DNA of 64,000 bases from Wenzhouxiangella sp. AB-CW3 (GTDB lineage: Bacteria > Pseudomonadota > Gammaproteobacteria > Xanthomonadales > Wenzhouxiangellaceae). The notes below the pieces were generated by a model, which worked only from the letters and a program-made list of their open reading frames with translations, did no database searches and was not told the origin of the DNA. The stretch spans positions 1,317,225 through 1,381,224 of the forward strand of contig NZ_CP061368.1 in assembly GCF_014725735.1 (NCBI RefSeq), written 5' to 3'. Shown one piece after another: positions 24,743 to 33,572 of this stretch. Numbering within the stretch: position 1 is the stretch's first letter; each line of letters opens with the position of its first letter. The position numbers and the translations under genes are program-made.

Positions 24743-26395
24743 TCAACGGCTTGTTCGGGCCGCAGCCCGCTTTTGTCCGGCACCGACATTGCCTTGGGTG
24801 CCGTGTTCCGGGCGTCGCAGCAGAATTCGGAAACAGGCGCCTGCATTGGGCACCTGAACGTACTCCAGGGGTGCCTGGTTGGCATCACAGAGCTGTCGGG
24901 CAAGGTACAAGCCCAGCCCCGAACCCTGCTTGTGGGTGGTGAAAAACGGTTCGAAGATCTGCGATCGTTTCTCCAGGGGAATACCGGGGCCATTGTCGAT
25001 GATGTCGAGTGCGATCTCGCGATGCCCGCGGATCGGGCTGACCCGCAGAATGATCCTGGGCTTGCGCTCCTCGACCGCGCCGTGCCTGAGGGCGTTCTCC
25101 ATCAGGTTCCAGACGGCCTGGGTCAGTTGGCTGGCATCGATCAGGACCATGATGGATGCCGAAGGAATTTCGAGCTTGACCTGGTCGCCATCGAGCTTGT
25201 GATACCGCTGGAAGTCGCTCCCCAGTTTTCGAATCCATGTAACCAGATTGACCGGTTCGATTTGTGCACGTTCCCTGCGAGATAGCTTGAGTACATTCTC
25301 GACAATATCGTTCATGCGTGCGGAATGATTGAGAATCATGTTGACCAGCTTGCGGTCTGCCTTGTTCAGGTCTTCGGATTCGCCGAGCAGTTGGGCGGCG
25401 TGGCTGAGTGCTCCCAGGGGGTTGCGTATTTCATGGGCAATGCTGGCCGATAGCCGTGCCAGCGAGGATTGTGCCAGGTCCCGTGCTCGCCGGCTTACCA
25501 CGGAGGTGTCTTCCAGGAAGATCAGGGTTGCTTCGGTGCCATGCTGGCCCGGGGTATCGAGCATGCGCGGCACCACGGCGGCCTGGGTCGCCTGCAGCAG
25601 CAGCCCTTCGTCTTCGGACTTGCCGGTCTTGCGCCAGCGCTGCAGGCGCTCGGCCAGAGCCGGTGACACCTGCTTGAGGTTGCGTTTTCCGAATGGCGGG
25701 TTGCCCAGCAGGTACCAGGCCGCTTCGTTCATCTGGCGGATCTCGTTGTTGGCATCGACCACGAGCACGCCCGAGCGCATCCGGTGGATGATGAGTTCGT
25801 TGACCTGTCCGAGATTGGCCAGATCCAGGCTGCGACGTTCGGCAAGCAGCTGGTATTCCCGCCCCCAGCGCCCCAGCAGGGCGGCACCGAGTGCGATTCC
25901 GAATGCTGCCACGCCGTAGAGTGCGGCCTGCAGCAGGCTGGCCGGTTCCGGGGTCTCGGCGGCGGTGATCCAGGAATCGGCCAGCACCCCCAGGGCGACC
26001 ATGGAAGCGAACAGCAGCGCGGTTCTGACGTCCAGCACCAGGGCGGAGATGCCGACGGTAAACAGCAGCAGGATGACCAGGGCCGTGGCCATGCTGCCGA
26101 ATGCATGCAGAATGATGCCCAGAAGGATGATGTCGGTGGCCAGGGAAAAAGACGCCAGCCGCGCCACCTGCTTACGTTTCCGGAGATTGGCGACGACAAA
26201 CACAAGGGCTGCCGCGGCGTACATCAGCGCCGCGGCCTGGCCGAGCACGCGGTAGGTTGCCGTCAGTCCGTCACTGAGTGGGCTGAAAGCCACGAACAGG
26301 GCCGAGACCGCCACCACGATCCTGAATGCATTCAGATAATGCATGGCCCGGCGTACGAGCTTCTCGTCAGCGACCAGATTGCCCAGTGCTTTCAA
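24743..26395 (-). CDS. pilS: PilS, sensor histidine kinase of type IV pili
   Basis: About 550 residues with a TTG start; no upstream ATG is in frame. Six predicted membrane helices (about 20-190) are followed by a cytoplasmic PAS-like region (about 205-320, VVDANNEIRQMNEAAWYLLG), the phospho-accepting H-box SIAHEIRNPLGALSHA, and an ATPase domain with NLMENALRHG, DNGPGIP and GSGLGLYLA. It phosphorylates PilR. The order pilS-pilR on the same strand is the usual one. Confidence 0.93.
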   Translation of the reverse strand: MKALGNLVADEKLVRRAMHYLNAFRIVVAVSALFVAFSPLSDGLTATYRVLGQAAALMYAAAALVFVVANLRKRKQVARLASFSLATDIILLGIILHAFGSMATALVILLLFTVGISALVLDVRTALLFASMVALGVLADSWITAAETPEPASLLQAALYGVAAFGIALGAALLGRWGREYQLLAERRSLDLANLGQVNELIIHRMRSGVLVVDANNEIRQMNEAAWYLLGNPPFGKRNLKQVSPALAERLQRWRKTGKSEDEGLLLQATQAAVVPRMLDTPGQHGTEATLIFLEDTSVVSRRARDLAQSSLARLSASIAHEIRNPLGALSHAAQLLGESEDLNKADRKLVNMILNHSARMNDIVENVLKLSRRERAQIEPVNLVTWIRKLGSDFQRYHKLDGDQVKLEIPSASIMVLIDASQLTQAVWNLMENALRHGAVEERKPRIILRVSPIRGHREIALDIIDNGPGIPLEKRSQIFEPFFTTHKQGSGLGLYLARQLCDANQAPLEYVQVPNAGACFRILLRRPEHGTQGNVGAGQKRAAARTSR

Positions 26396-26492
26396 GCGCT
26401 TGTCCTCATGTTTGCATGATGAATGCAGCTTTCTGGCTGCCGGCCAGGCCTGCCCTTCAATGGCTCGACTTCAGTATAAGCCATCCGCTGGT

Positions 26493-26521
26493 TTGATAAA
26501 CTAGCCGACTTGATCCAGAAT
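26493..26521 (+). promoter_or_regulatory. Possible sigma-70 promoter for sucCD
   Basis: TTGATA (26493-26498) and CAGAAT (26516-26521) are 17 bases apart and lie 87 bases before the sucC ATG, in the only long intergenic space upstream of sucCD. The -10 matches consensus at four of six positions. Confidence 0.4.
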
Positions 26522-26607
26522 ACGCCGGTTCCGGCGCGCTCGCAGCGGCAGCGCGTTGCGGATTCCCGAATTCGATTTCCAATCCATCAATTTCAGGACT
26601 TTCAAGC

Positions 26608-27771
26608 ATGAACTTTCATGAGTATCAGGCCAAGGAGCTGTTCGAGCAGTACGGGGTTCCCGTACCGCGCGGTCACGTGGCGACCAATGGCGACGAAGCC
26701 GTAGCAGCTGCCGAGAAGCTCGGTGGCGGCCAGTGGGTCATCAAGGCCCAGGTGCATGCCGGTGGTCGCGGCAAGGCAGGTGGCGTCAAGCTCGTGTCCA
26801 GCCTGGACGAGGTGCGCAGCGAAGCCGAGCGCATGCTGGGCATGGCCATCGAGACCTACCAGACGGGCGGGCGTGCCCTGCCAGTCAATTCGGTGCTGGT
26901 GGCAGAAGCCACCGACATTGAGCAGGAGCTGTACCTGGGCGCCCTGGTTGACCGCGCCCACAAGTCGGTGGTGTTCATGGGTTCGGCCGCCGGTGGCGTC
27001 GATATCGAGCAGGTTGCCGAAGAAACCCCGGAGCAGATCATCACCACGGTGGTAGACCCGGCCGCCGGCTTCATGCCCTACCAGGCACGCCAGATCGGCT
27101 TCCGCATGGGTCTCAACGCCAAGCAGGTCGGCCAGCTGGTCAAGATCATGGACGGGTTGTACCGACTGTTCATGGAAAAGGACATCGGCCTGATCGAGGT
27201 CAACCCGTTGATCATCGACGGCAATGGCGACCTCAGCGCTCTGGATGCCAAGGTCAATGCCGACGAGAACGCACTGTTCCGCCACAAGGATCTGGCGGAA
27301 ATGCGTGACGAGTCGCAGGAAGATCCCACCGAGCTGGAAGCCAGCAAGCATGATCTGAACTACGTCACCCTGGATGGCAATATCGCCTGCATGGTCAATG
27401 GTGCCGGTCTGGCCATGGCTACCATGGATGTCGTCAAGCTCTCTGGCGGCGAGCCGGCCAACTTCCTCGATGTGGGCGGCGGCACCAATGCCGAGCGCGT
27501 CAAGGAGGCCTTCAAGCTGATTCTGGCCGGCGAAAACGTCAAGGCCATCCTGGTCAATATTTTCGGCGGTATCGTGCGCTGCGACCTGATCGCCGAAGGC
27601 ATCATCAACGCCGTCAAGGATGTGGACGTCAATGTTCCGGTCGTGGTGCGCCTGGAAGGCACCAACGTGGATCAGGGCAAGAAGCTGCTGGCTGACAGCG
27701 GTTTCGACATCATCCCTGCCGAAGATCTCAACGATGGCGCGAAGAAGGCCGTCGAAGCGGCTGCCGCCTGA
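26608..27771 (+). CDS. sucC: Succinate-CoA ligase (ADP-forming) subunit beta
   Basis: 387 residues, the standard length. It begins [22 protein letters not shown] and has an ATP-grasp domain ([21 protein letters not shown], about 36-60; EVNPLIID, about 197). The C-terminal CoA-ligase part contains [13 protein letters not shown]. With SucD it makes ATP or GTP from succinyl-CoA in the TCA cycle. sucD follows 11 bases later. It is not linked here to sucAB or sdh, unlike E. coli. Confidence 0.98.
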   Translation: MNFHEYQAKELFEQYGVPVPRGHVATNGDEAVAAAEKLGGGQWVIKAQVHAGGRGKAGGVKLVSSLDEVRSEAERMLGMAIETYQTGGRALPVNSVLVAEATDIEQELYLGALVDRAHKSVVFMGSAAGGVDIEQVAEETPEQIITTVVDPAAGFMPYQARQIGFRMGLNAKQVGQLVKIMDGLYRLFMEKDIGLIEVNPLIIDGNGDLSALDAKVNADENALFRHKDLAEMRDESQEDPTELEASKHDLNYVTLDGNIACMVNGAGLAMATMDVVKLSGGEPANFLDVGGGTNAERVKEAFKLILAGENVKAILVNIFGGIVRCDLIAEGIINAVKDVDVNVPVVVRLEGTNVDQGKKLLADSGFDIIPAEDLNDGAKKAVEAAAA

Positions 27772-27782
27772 AGGAATCAGCA

Positions 27783-28655
27783 ATGAGTGTACTAGTCAAC
27801 AAGGATACCAAGGTCATCTGTCAGGGCTTCACCGGAGCTCATGGCACTTTTCACTCCGAGCAGGCGCTTGCTTACGGCACGCAACTGGTCGGTGGCGTGA
27901 CGCCCGGCAAGGGTGGCAACAAGCATCTGGATCTGCCGGTGTTCAACACCGTTGAGGAAGCCGTCGACGAAACAGGCGCCGATGCATCGATGATTTTTGT
28001 GCCGCCGCCTTTTGCCGCCGATGCCATTCTTGAAGCGGCCGACGCCGGCGTCCGCGTGATCGTCACCATTACCGAGGGCATTCCGGTACTCGACATGCTG
28101 CGCGTCAAGGCTGCCTTGGGCAACTACGATGACGTCACGCTGATCGGACCCAACTGCCCCGGCATCATCACGCCCGACGAGTGCAAGATCGGCATCATGC
28201 CCGGCGCCATTCACAAGAAGGGCAAGGTCGGCATCGTCTCGCGTTCGGGAACGCTGACCTACGAGGCGGTCTACCAGACCACCCAGGCCGGCCTGGGTCA
28301 GTCGACCTGCATCGGCATTGGCGGCGATCCTATCCATGGCATGAGCTTCGTTGACTGCCTGGATCTGTTCGAGTCCGACGAGGACACGCAGGGCATCATC
28401 ATGGTCGGTGAGATTGGTGGTTCGGCCGAGGAAGAAGCGGCCGAGTTCATCGCCGATCGCGTGAGCAAGCCGGTCGTTGCCTACATCGCCGGCGTCACCG
28501 CACCTCCGGGCAAGCGCATGGGCCATGCCGGTGCCATCATTGCCGGTGGCAAAGGCACGGCCGATGCCAAGTACGAAGCGCTGGAAGATGCCGGTGTGAC
28601 CACCGTGCGCTCGCCGGTGGAGCTGGGCGAGGCCATCGCCGGACGACTGGCCTAG
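27783..28655 (+). CDS. sucD: Succinate-CoA ligase (ADP-forming) subunit alpha
   Basis: 290 residues. The N-terminal CoA-binding domain starts [22 protein letters not shown]. The active-site phosphohistidine is in [10 protein letters not shown] (about residue 246), and [10 protein letters not shown] is conserved. It forms the heterodimer or tetramer with SucC. The stop codon TAG overlaps the first unit of heptamer array D-left, so an element has landed exactly at the gene end without damaging it. Confidence 0.98.
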   Translation: MSVLVNKDTKVICQGFTGAHGTFHSEQALAYGTQLVGGVTPGKGGNKHLDLPVFNTVEEAVDETGADASMIFVPPPFAADAILEAADAGVRVIVTITEGIPVLDMLRVKAALGNYDDVTLIGPNCPGIITPDECKIGIMPGAIHKKGKVGIVSRSGTLTYEAVYQTTQAGLGQSTCIGIGGDPIHGMSFVDCLDLFESDEDTQGIIMVGEIGGSAEEEAAEFIADRVSKPVVAYIAGVTAPPGKRMGHAGAIIAGGKGTADAKYEALEDAGVTTVRSPVELGEAIAGRLA

Positions 28656-28681
28656 TTGCAAGTTGTCAGTTGTAAGTTGTA
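28654..28681 (+). repeat. Heptamer array D-left, 4 units, AGTTGNN
   Basis: AGTTGCA, AGTTGTC, AGTTGTA and AGTTGTA are contiguous from the sucD stop codon to one base before the start of the S23 gene. Bases 28655-28673 are repeated perfectly in inverse orientation at 29075-29093 (19 bp). Confidence 0.92.
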
Positions 28682-28682
28682 G

Positions 28683-29060
28683 GTGGGTCGCAAGCGCTAT
28701 TTTCGGGACCTTCTCGCATGGCAAAAGGCCATGGAGTTGGTTCCGGCCGCCTACGAGATTGCCAGAGCACTGCCCGGTGTTGAACGCTACGCACTGGCGG
28801 ATCAGATCCGCCGGTGCGTCATTTCGGTGCCCGCGAACATTGCTGAAGGCCAGGCCCGGCAGCACCCCAAGGATTTTTTGCAATTCTTGGCGATCGCCCG
28901 AGGCAGCCTTGCTGAATTGCATACACTGATTCTGGCTGCACACAGTCTCGACTCCATTGCTGAAGGTCAAGTGGAGCCTTCTGAGAAATTGATTGCAGAA
29001 GTCGGCCGACTCCTGGCAGGATTGTCCAATCGGCTAAAATCCGACTCGCAAGTTGTCTAA
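28683..29060 (+). CDS. Four-helix-bundle protein of the 23S rRNA intervening-sequence (S23/IVP) family
   Basis: 125 residues from GTG; no ATG precedes the conserved start YFRDLLAWQKAMELV. The core continues with YALADQIRRCVISVPANIAEGQAR and DFLQFLAIARGSLAEL, a clear match to the S23/TIGR02436 four-helix bundle, which is related to the Avd accessory protein of diversity-generating retroelements. Molecular role is unknown; nucleic-acid binding is proposed in the family. No Shine-Dalgarno sequence is evident. The gene fills the space between two inverted heptamer arrays and is not inside an rRNA gene, as classical IVS copies are. Confidence 0.9.
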   Translation: MGRKRYFRDLLAWQKAMELVPAAYEIARALPGVERYALADQIRRCVISVPANIAEGQARQHPKDFLQFLAIARGSLAELHTLILAAHSLDSIAEGQVEPSEKLIAEVGRLLAGLSNRLKSDSQVV

Positions 29061-29066
29061 TGGATT

Positions 29067-29094
29067 TGCAACTGACAACTGACAACTTGCAACC
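29067..29094 (-). repeat. Heptamer array D-right, 4 units, inverted copy of D-left
   Basis: The minus strand reads GGTTGCA, AGTTGTC, AGTTGTC, AGTTGCA. It begins seven bases after the S23 stop codon. Left and right arrays have four units each and share a perfect 19-bp inverted repeat. A further plus-strand GCAAGTTGTC at 29048-29057 covers the S23 stop region. Confidence 0.92.
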
Positions 29095-29136
29095 GTCCAG
29101 CGGCTGGAAGGAAATCGCAGGATCTGACGCAACGCC

Positions 29137-30780
29137 ATGACAGGCAAGGGCCGCCTCACCATTGCTCTCGCGCAGGACGACTACCTGGTCGGTCATATAA
29201 CCGGCAATCAGGATCGCATCATTTCAAGAATTGCCGAGGCGCGCGATCGGGTCGGTGCCGACCTGGTCGTTTTCCCTGAACTGGCGTTGACGGGTTATCC
29301 GCCCGAGGATCTGTTGCTGCGGCCCGGTTTCATGCGCCGTACCGAACAGGCCCTTGCCGAGGTGCAGGACGCCGCGCAGGGGATCGATGTACTCGTCGGT
29401 CATCCGCGTGCCGAGGGTGACAGGCGCTACAACTCCCTTTCCTGGTTGCGCGATGGCAAGGTCATCGGCAGCTATGACAAGTGGGACCTGCCCAACTACG
29501 CAGTCTTTGACGAGCGTCGATACTTTGTGCCGGGCGATTCGCCACTGGTCGTCGATTTGAAGGGCGTGAAAGTGGGGGCGATTGTCTGTGAGGACACCTG
29601 GACCCCGGGTGCCGCGGCAGCGGCCAGGGAAGCGGGTGCACAGATCATCGTGTCGGCCAATGCGTCACCGTATTTCGAAAACAAGCACGTGGAGCGCGCG
29701 CATATCCTGCGAGAGCGCCAGGCCGAGACCGGCTTGCCGGTCATTTACCTCAATTGCGTTGGCGGACAGGATGAACTGGTCTTCGACGGGCACTCACTGG
29801 CTATCGATGCCAATGGCCAGGTCGGGGAGCCGGGTCCGCTGTGCCAGGAAGCGCTTCTGGAAGTGACCTTCGACCCGTCTGGCGGGAAGTTGCACTACGA
29901 TCACTGGCCCGCCGGACAGGCCGAGCGTTTGCCGGTAATTTATGAGGTGCTCAAGCGCGGGTTGCGCGACTACGTGCTCAAGAACGGCTTTGAATCGGTG
30001 GTTTTCGGATTATCCGGAGGCATTGATTCGGCCTTGACGGCCGCGATTGCCGCCGACGCCCTGGGGCCTGACAAGGTGCTTGCGGTGATGATGCCCTCGC
30101 GCCACACCTCCGAGTTGTCGCTGATACTGGCCAGCGAGCAGATTGCCGAACTCGGCCTGCGGCACGAGAATATCTCGATCGAACCCATCTACCAGGCGCA
30201 GCTCAAGCAGTTGGCCGAAGTCTTTGGCGATACGCGCGAGAACTTCACCGAGGAAAACCTGCAGGCCCGTGCTCGAGGCAGTGTCGTGATGGCGCTGTCG
30301 AACAAGTTCGGTCATCTGCCCCTGGCCACCAGCAACAAAAGCGAACTCGCAACCGGTTATTCGACAATCTACGGGGATATGTGCGGGGGCTATAGTCCGA
30401 TCAAGGATGTGCTCAAGACGCTGGTTTACGAACTGTCCGACTGGCGCAACACCCTCTCGAATGCGATACCGCAGGGCGTAATTGACCGTCCGCCCTCGGC
30501 CGAGCTGGCGCCCAACCAGTTCGATCAGGACAAGCTGCCGTCTTACGAAGTGCTCGATGACATCATCACTCGCTATGTCGAGCAGGACCAGTCCATCCAC
30601 GACATGGTGGAAGCGGGTATCGAGGAGACGATTGCGCGGCGCGTCGCAGGCATGGTGCTGGCGGCCGAGTACAAGCGCCGGCAAGGAGCGCCGGGTCCGC
30701 GTATCACCCGCAAGGCCTTTGGCCGTGACCGGCGCTATCCCATCACCTCGGGTTGGCGCGATAGCGGAATTGGTGTCTGA
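29137..30780 (+). CDS. nadE: Glutamine-dependent NAD+ synthetase
   Basis: 547 residues with two domains. The N-terminal glutaminase (nitrilase fold, about 1-250) has the Glu in VVFPELALTGY, Lys in GSYDKWDLPN and Cys in IVCEDTWTP. The C-terminal synthetase (about 275-547) has the P-loop GLSGGIDSALTAAIA and NKSELATGYSTIYGDMCGG. It amidates deamido-NAD with glutamine-derived ammonia. Length is typical for the bacterial two-domain form. It lies downstream of the S23 unit, which now separates it from sucCD. Confidence 0.97.
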   Translation: MTGKGRLTIALAQDDYLVGHITGNQDRIISRIAEARDRVGADLVVFPELALTGYPPEDLLLRPGFMRRTEQALAEVQDAAQGIDVLVGHPRAEGDRRYNSLSWLRDGKVIGSYDKWDLPNYAVFDERRYFVPGDSPLVVDLKGVKVGAIVCEDTWTPGAAAAAREAGAQIIVSANASPYFENKHVERAHILRERQAETGLPVIYLNCVGGQDELVFDGHSLAIDANGQVGEPGPLCQEALLEVTFDPSGGKLHYDHWPAGQAERLPVIYEVLKRGLRDYVLKNGFESVVFGLSGGIDSALTAAIAADALGPDKVLAVMMPSRHTSELSLILASEQIAELGLRHENISIEPIYQAQLKQLAEVFGDTRENFTEENLQARARGSVVMALSNKFGHLPLATSNKSELATGYSTIYGDMCGGYSPIKDVLKTLVYELSDWRNTLSNAIPQGVIDRPPSAELAPNQFDQDKLPSYEVLDDIITRYVEQDQSIHDMVEAGIEETIARRVAGMVLAAEYKRRQGAPGPRITRKAFGRDRRYPITSGWRDSGIGV

Positions 30781-30871
30781 CCTTGCAGTGGGCCGAAGCG
30801 CACACTGCGGCTGAATGCGATCTACATTCGTGCCGGGTTAATAGTACGACCTCATTAGTAATAATAGCCCG

Positions 30872-33217
30872 TCAGATGGAGGTCTCGCTGGAACTCTGTG
30901 CGGCTGTGAGGGAGTCGAGCCGGGCCTGGAAACGTGGCGGCCAGCGCACGCCGGCCTGGACTCGCGCCTGCTCCATCAGCTTGAGACTCCCGACGATATC
31001 GCCTTCCGCTCTGGCCAGTTCCGCCTGCATCACCAGTACTCGCCACTGATCCGCCAGTTCCGAGGGTATGTCCTTCATGGCTGCTTGTGCCCGTTCCCGG
31101 TCATCAATGCTCAGTGCGAACTGGACCAGGTCCGCGATCAGCGCAACTCGTGGTTCAAGCTGATTGACTCTTCGCGCATGCTGCAGGCCTTGTTCAAGCA
31201 GGTCCACGGCCTGCACGGCATCGGCCTGTTTGAACGCCAGGCGGGCACGCAGGTGGTGCCAGGTGGCTGCCTGCAGATCGGGCATGCCGTGTTCCGTGAA
31301 ATCAGTTTTGACCTCATCGAGCCACAAGGCGGCTTCCTCGTGATCCCCATGATTCAGGGCAAGCTCGGCCAGGTCCAGCCGGGCATCAAGCACGCGCGTG
31401 CGCACGTGCGACATCTCTTCGAAGGCCGCCAGTGTTTCCAGCAGCAGCTCGCGACCGAGGTCGTAGTCCTGTTCCGTGGCGGCCAGGCGTCCCAGCCCCC
31501 CCAACGCACTGGCCCGAGCCTGGGCATAACCCATGTCTTCGGCTTTGGCCAGGCCGCGTTCCAGCGTCTGGCGCGCCCGTGCCGGCTCACCGGTGCGAGC
31601 CTGCAGGTGCCCCAGTTGCACTACCGCCCAGGTATGCATGTCGGCCAGTCTCTGGGCCTCGGTCAGCAGGATGGCTTCTTCGATCAGGCGCCGGGTTTCA
31701 TCGAATTGCATGCGCGCCGATGTGGTCGTTGACAGGTTGAGCAGGCTCTGAGCAATCTCGCTGCGGCGACCGTACTGGCGGCGAATCTCCAGCGCCTCGC
31801 GATGCCAGTTTGCAGAAAGTTCCACATCGCCGGCACGCCAGGCGCGCGCGCCCAGCGAGTTGGCGACCAGGGCGCGGCCGGGTTGATAGCCAATACGGGT
31901 GAACAGCCGCATGGCGGTCTCGTTTCGATCCCTGGCCAGCTGGTTTTCGTCCAACGCGCTGAGCATGACCCCCTGGGAAACCAGCGCCTGTGCATGATGG
32001 CGCAGGTGATTGGCCTGCTCGGCCAGTTCGGCCGCGGTCTCGAAATGAATCAGCGCCTGTTCGGCCTCGCCGAGCTGATGCAGAACCACTCCCAGCGAAT
32101 TGTGGACTTCGATGGCCAGCCCGTCTGCCTGGTCCAGGGCGGGATCGGCGAGCAGGACTTCAAGCGCCTCCCGTGCTTCGTGATTCTCGCCGGCCTGGCG
32201 CCGCGCCACGGCCACGAAATAGTGCGCCCAGAGGTGATCGGGCTGGTATGAAAGTATGAGTCCGGCCGTATCCCTGGCCAGTGATGGTGCGCCGGTTTCC
32301 AATGCCTGGATGGTGCGCGCCAGGCTTTCGTTGACCCAGGGGTCGGGAGAGAGGATGTGGCTGCCAGTTCGGGCGGTGACGGGGCGGTAGCGCACATTGA
32401 GTTGATGGGTCAGCTCGCTGAGCGCAACGGCGAGCTGCTCGTGACTGAACTCCAGTAGGTCCTTCAGCTCTCCCTCGCGAGTCAGGATTTCCGCGCCCAG
32501 ATACCAGTGTCCGTCGCTGAAAGCCGCTATCGGTTGAATGATCTCGTCGGCTCGCAAGGCATCACGAATCCAGTCGATCTCCGCCCCTTCTTCAGCGGCG
32601 CCCTGGATGGCATCGCCCAGCACCATCAGTCCGGGAACGCCCGCCAGTGCGTATCCCATCAGGCGTGGCAGGCCGAGTTCGAGCCAGTCCGGTGCGTCTT
32701 CCGTCTCGATCTGTTGAACAGTCGGTGCAATGGCCACGGTGAGAGACTCCGGCGCCACGGTGGGTGCGGGCCACAGCCATAGCAGAATCGCTCCGGTCAG
32801 TAGTAGGCCGGCCAGGGCCAGCCAGCCTGCGGCCGGGGATCGTCGAGCGTGACTCGCAGCAGCAGCGGGCATGGCCTCGGCAACCCCATCGTTGCGATCT
32901 TCAGTCGTGACGGCCGCCACGAACCGGTAGCCGAAGCCGCGCACGGTGGCGATCACTTCCTGGCGCTCGCCGTCATCCTCCACGGCAGCGCGGGCCTTGC
33001 GAACGGTCTGGCTGATGACCGTGTCGGATATGACACGATTGGGCCATAGCGCTTCGGCCAGCTCGTCCTTGCCGACTGCCCGGTCACGGTGCAACAGCAG
33101 GTAATGAATCAACTCCAGCGCCTTTGGTTCAACCGCCACGGGTGCTCCCTCGCGGAACAATTCTCGCGTGTTCCAGTTCAGCTCAAAGGCGCCGAATATC
33201 TGTTTGCTGTCGTTCAC
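30872..33217 (-). CDS. Membrane-anchored winged-helix (OmpR/CadC-type) transcriptional regulator with TPR sensor domain
   Basis: 781 residues. The N-terminus (about 1-105) is an OmpR-type winged helix: LNWNTRELFREG, ALELIHYLLLHRDRAVGKDEL, SDTVISQTVRKARAAVEDD and IATVRGFGYRF. A single membrane helix lies at about 130-150 (GWLALAGLLLTGAILLWLW). The rest is periplasmic: an unassigned domain (about 155-285) and tetratricopeptide-like repeats (about 290-760). CadC-type proteins bind DNA while tethered to the membrane. It is divergent from the secreted-protein genes, and three sets of 11-bp repeats nearby are plausible binding sites. Confidence 0.88.
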   Translation of the reverse strand: MNDSKQIFGAFELNWNTRELFREGAPVAVEPKALELIHYLLLHRDRAVGKDELAEALWPNRVISDTVISQTVRKARAAVEDDGERQEVIATVRGFGYRFVAAVTTEDRNDGVAEAMPAAAASHARRSPAAGWLALAGLLLTGAILLWLWPAPTVAPESLTVAIAPTVQQIETEDAPDWLELGLPRLMGYALAGVPGLMVLGDAIQGAAEEGAEIDWIRDALRADEIIQPIAAFSDGHWYLGAEILTREGELKDLLEFSHEQLAVALSELTHQLNVRYRPVTARTGSHILSPDPWVNESLARTIQALETGAPSLARDTAGLILSYQPDHLWAHYFVAVARRQAGENHEAREALEVLLADPALDQADGLAIEVHNSLGVVLHQLGEAEQALIHFETAAELAEQANHLRHHAQALVSQGVMLSALDENQLARDRNETAMRLFTRIGYQPGRALVANSLGARAWRAGDVELSANWHREALEIRRQYGRRSEIAQSLLNLSTTTSARMQFDETRRLIEEAILLTEAQRLADMHTWAVVQLGHLQARTGEPARARQTLERGLAKAEDMGYAQARASALGGLGRLAATEQDYDLGRELLLETLAAFEEMSHVRTRVLDARLDLAELALNHGDHEEAALWLDEVKTDFTEHGMPDLQAATWHHLRARLAFKQADAVQAVDLLEQGLQHARRVNQLEPRVALIADLVQFALSIDDRERAQAAMKDIPSELADQWRVLVMQAELARAEGDIVGSLKLMEQARVQAGVRWPPRFQARLDSLTAAQSSSETSI

Positions 33218-33355
33218 AATGGGGTCGGGCAGTTCAGGCAGTTGGTTTGCCCGCTCAATTTATACCATTTGGCCATCAGTCTGCCAGCGGGGACCCTGAT
33301 CGAACAGCGTCATTTGGCGCCATGCTGCAGTGTCCGCACCAACACTGGGTGCGGC

Positions 33356-33388
33356 TTGATGATTGCGTGACGATTCGGTGACGAACCC
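33356..33388 (+). promoter_or_regulatory. Operator candidate 1: three contiguous 11-bp direct repeats
   Basis: Units TTGATGATTGC, GTGACGATTCG and GTGACGAACCC follow each other without gaps. They fit the consensus RTGAYGAWNCS except at the first base of unit 1. Direct repeats about one helical turn apart are what OmpR/PhoB-type winged helices bind. They lie 139-171 bases from the regulator start and 185-217 from the ATG of the S74-domain gene. The remainder of 33218-33572 holds no gene. Confidence 0.6.
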
Positions 33389-33450
33389 ACGCAGCATGCT
33401 GCTGTTTGCAGTCGGGCTATGGCTTTCCGGACTGACCGTTATGGCCGGTT

Positions 33451-33483
33451 GTCGAAATCATCGAATCATCATCGCTTCATCAT
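33451..33483 (-). promoter_or_regulatory. Operator candidate 2: three contiguous 11-bp direct repeats, minus strand
   Basis: Read on the minus strand the units are ATGATGAAGCG, ATGATGATTCG and ATGATTTCGAC. The set is in opposite orientation to candidate 1 and ends 90 bases before the ATG at 33573. Downstream of it lie TTTCACGG and GATCAACCTTG, both also found downstream of candidate 3. Confidence 0.6.
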
Positions 33484-33572
33484 GCGAACCGACCCTTCTG
33501 CTGCTGCAATGGCGTTGCATTTCACGGGCTGTGTGGCTCGTTTGATCAACCTTGGACAGTGAGGTAAGGAAG

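Noticed and set aside
33218-33572. A small gene in the 355-base gap before the S74-domain gene
   Set aside because: A 60-codon plus-strand frame exists at 33363 but has no ribosome-binding site and covers the 11-bp repeats; the region is better explained as control DNA.
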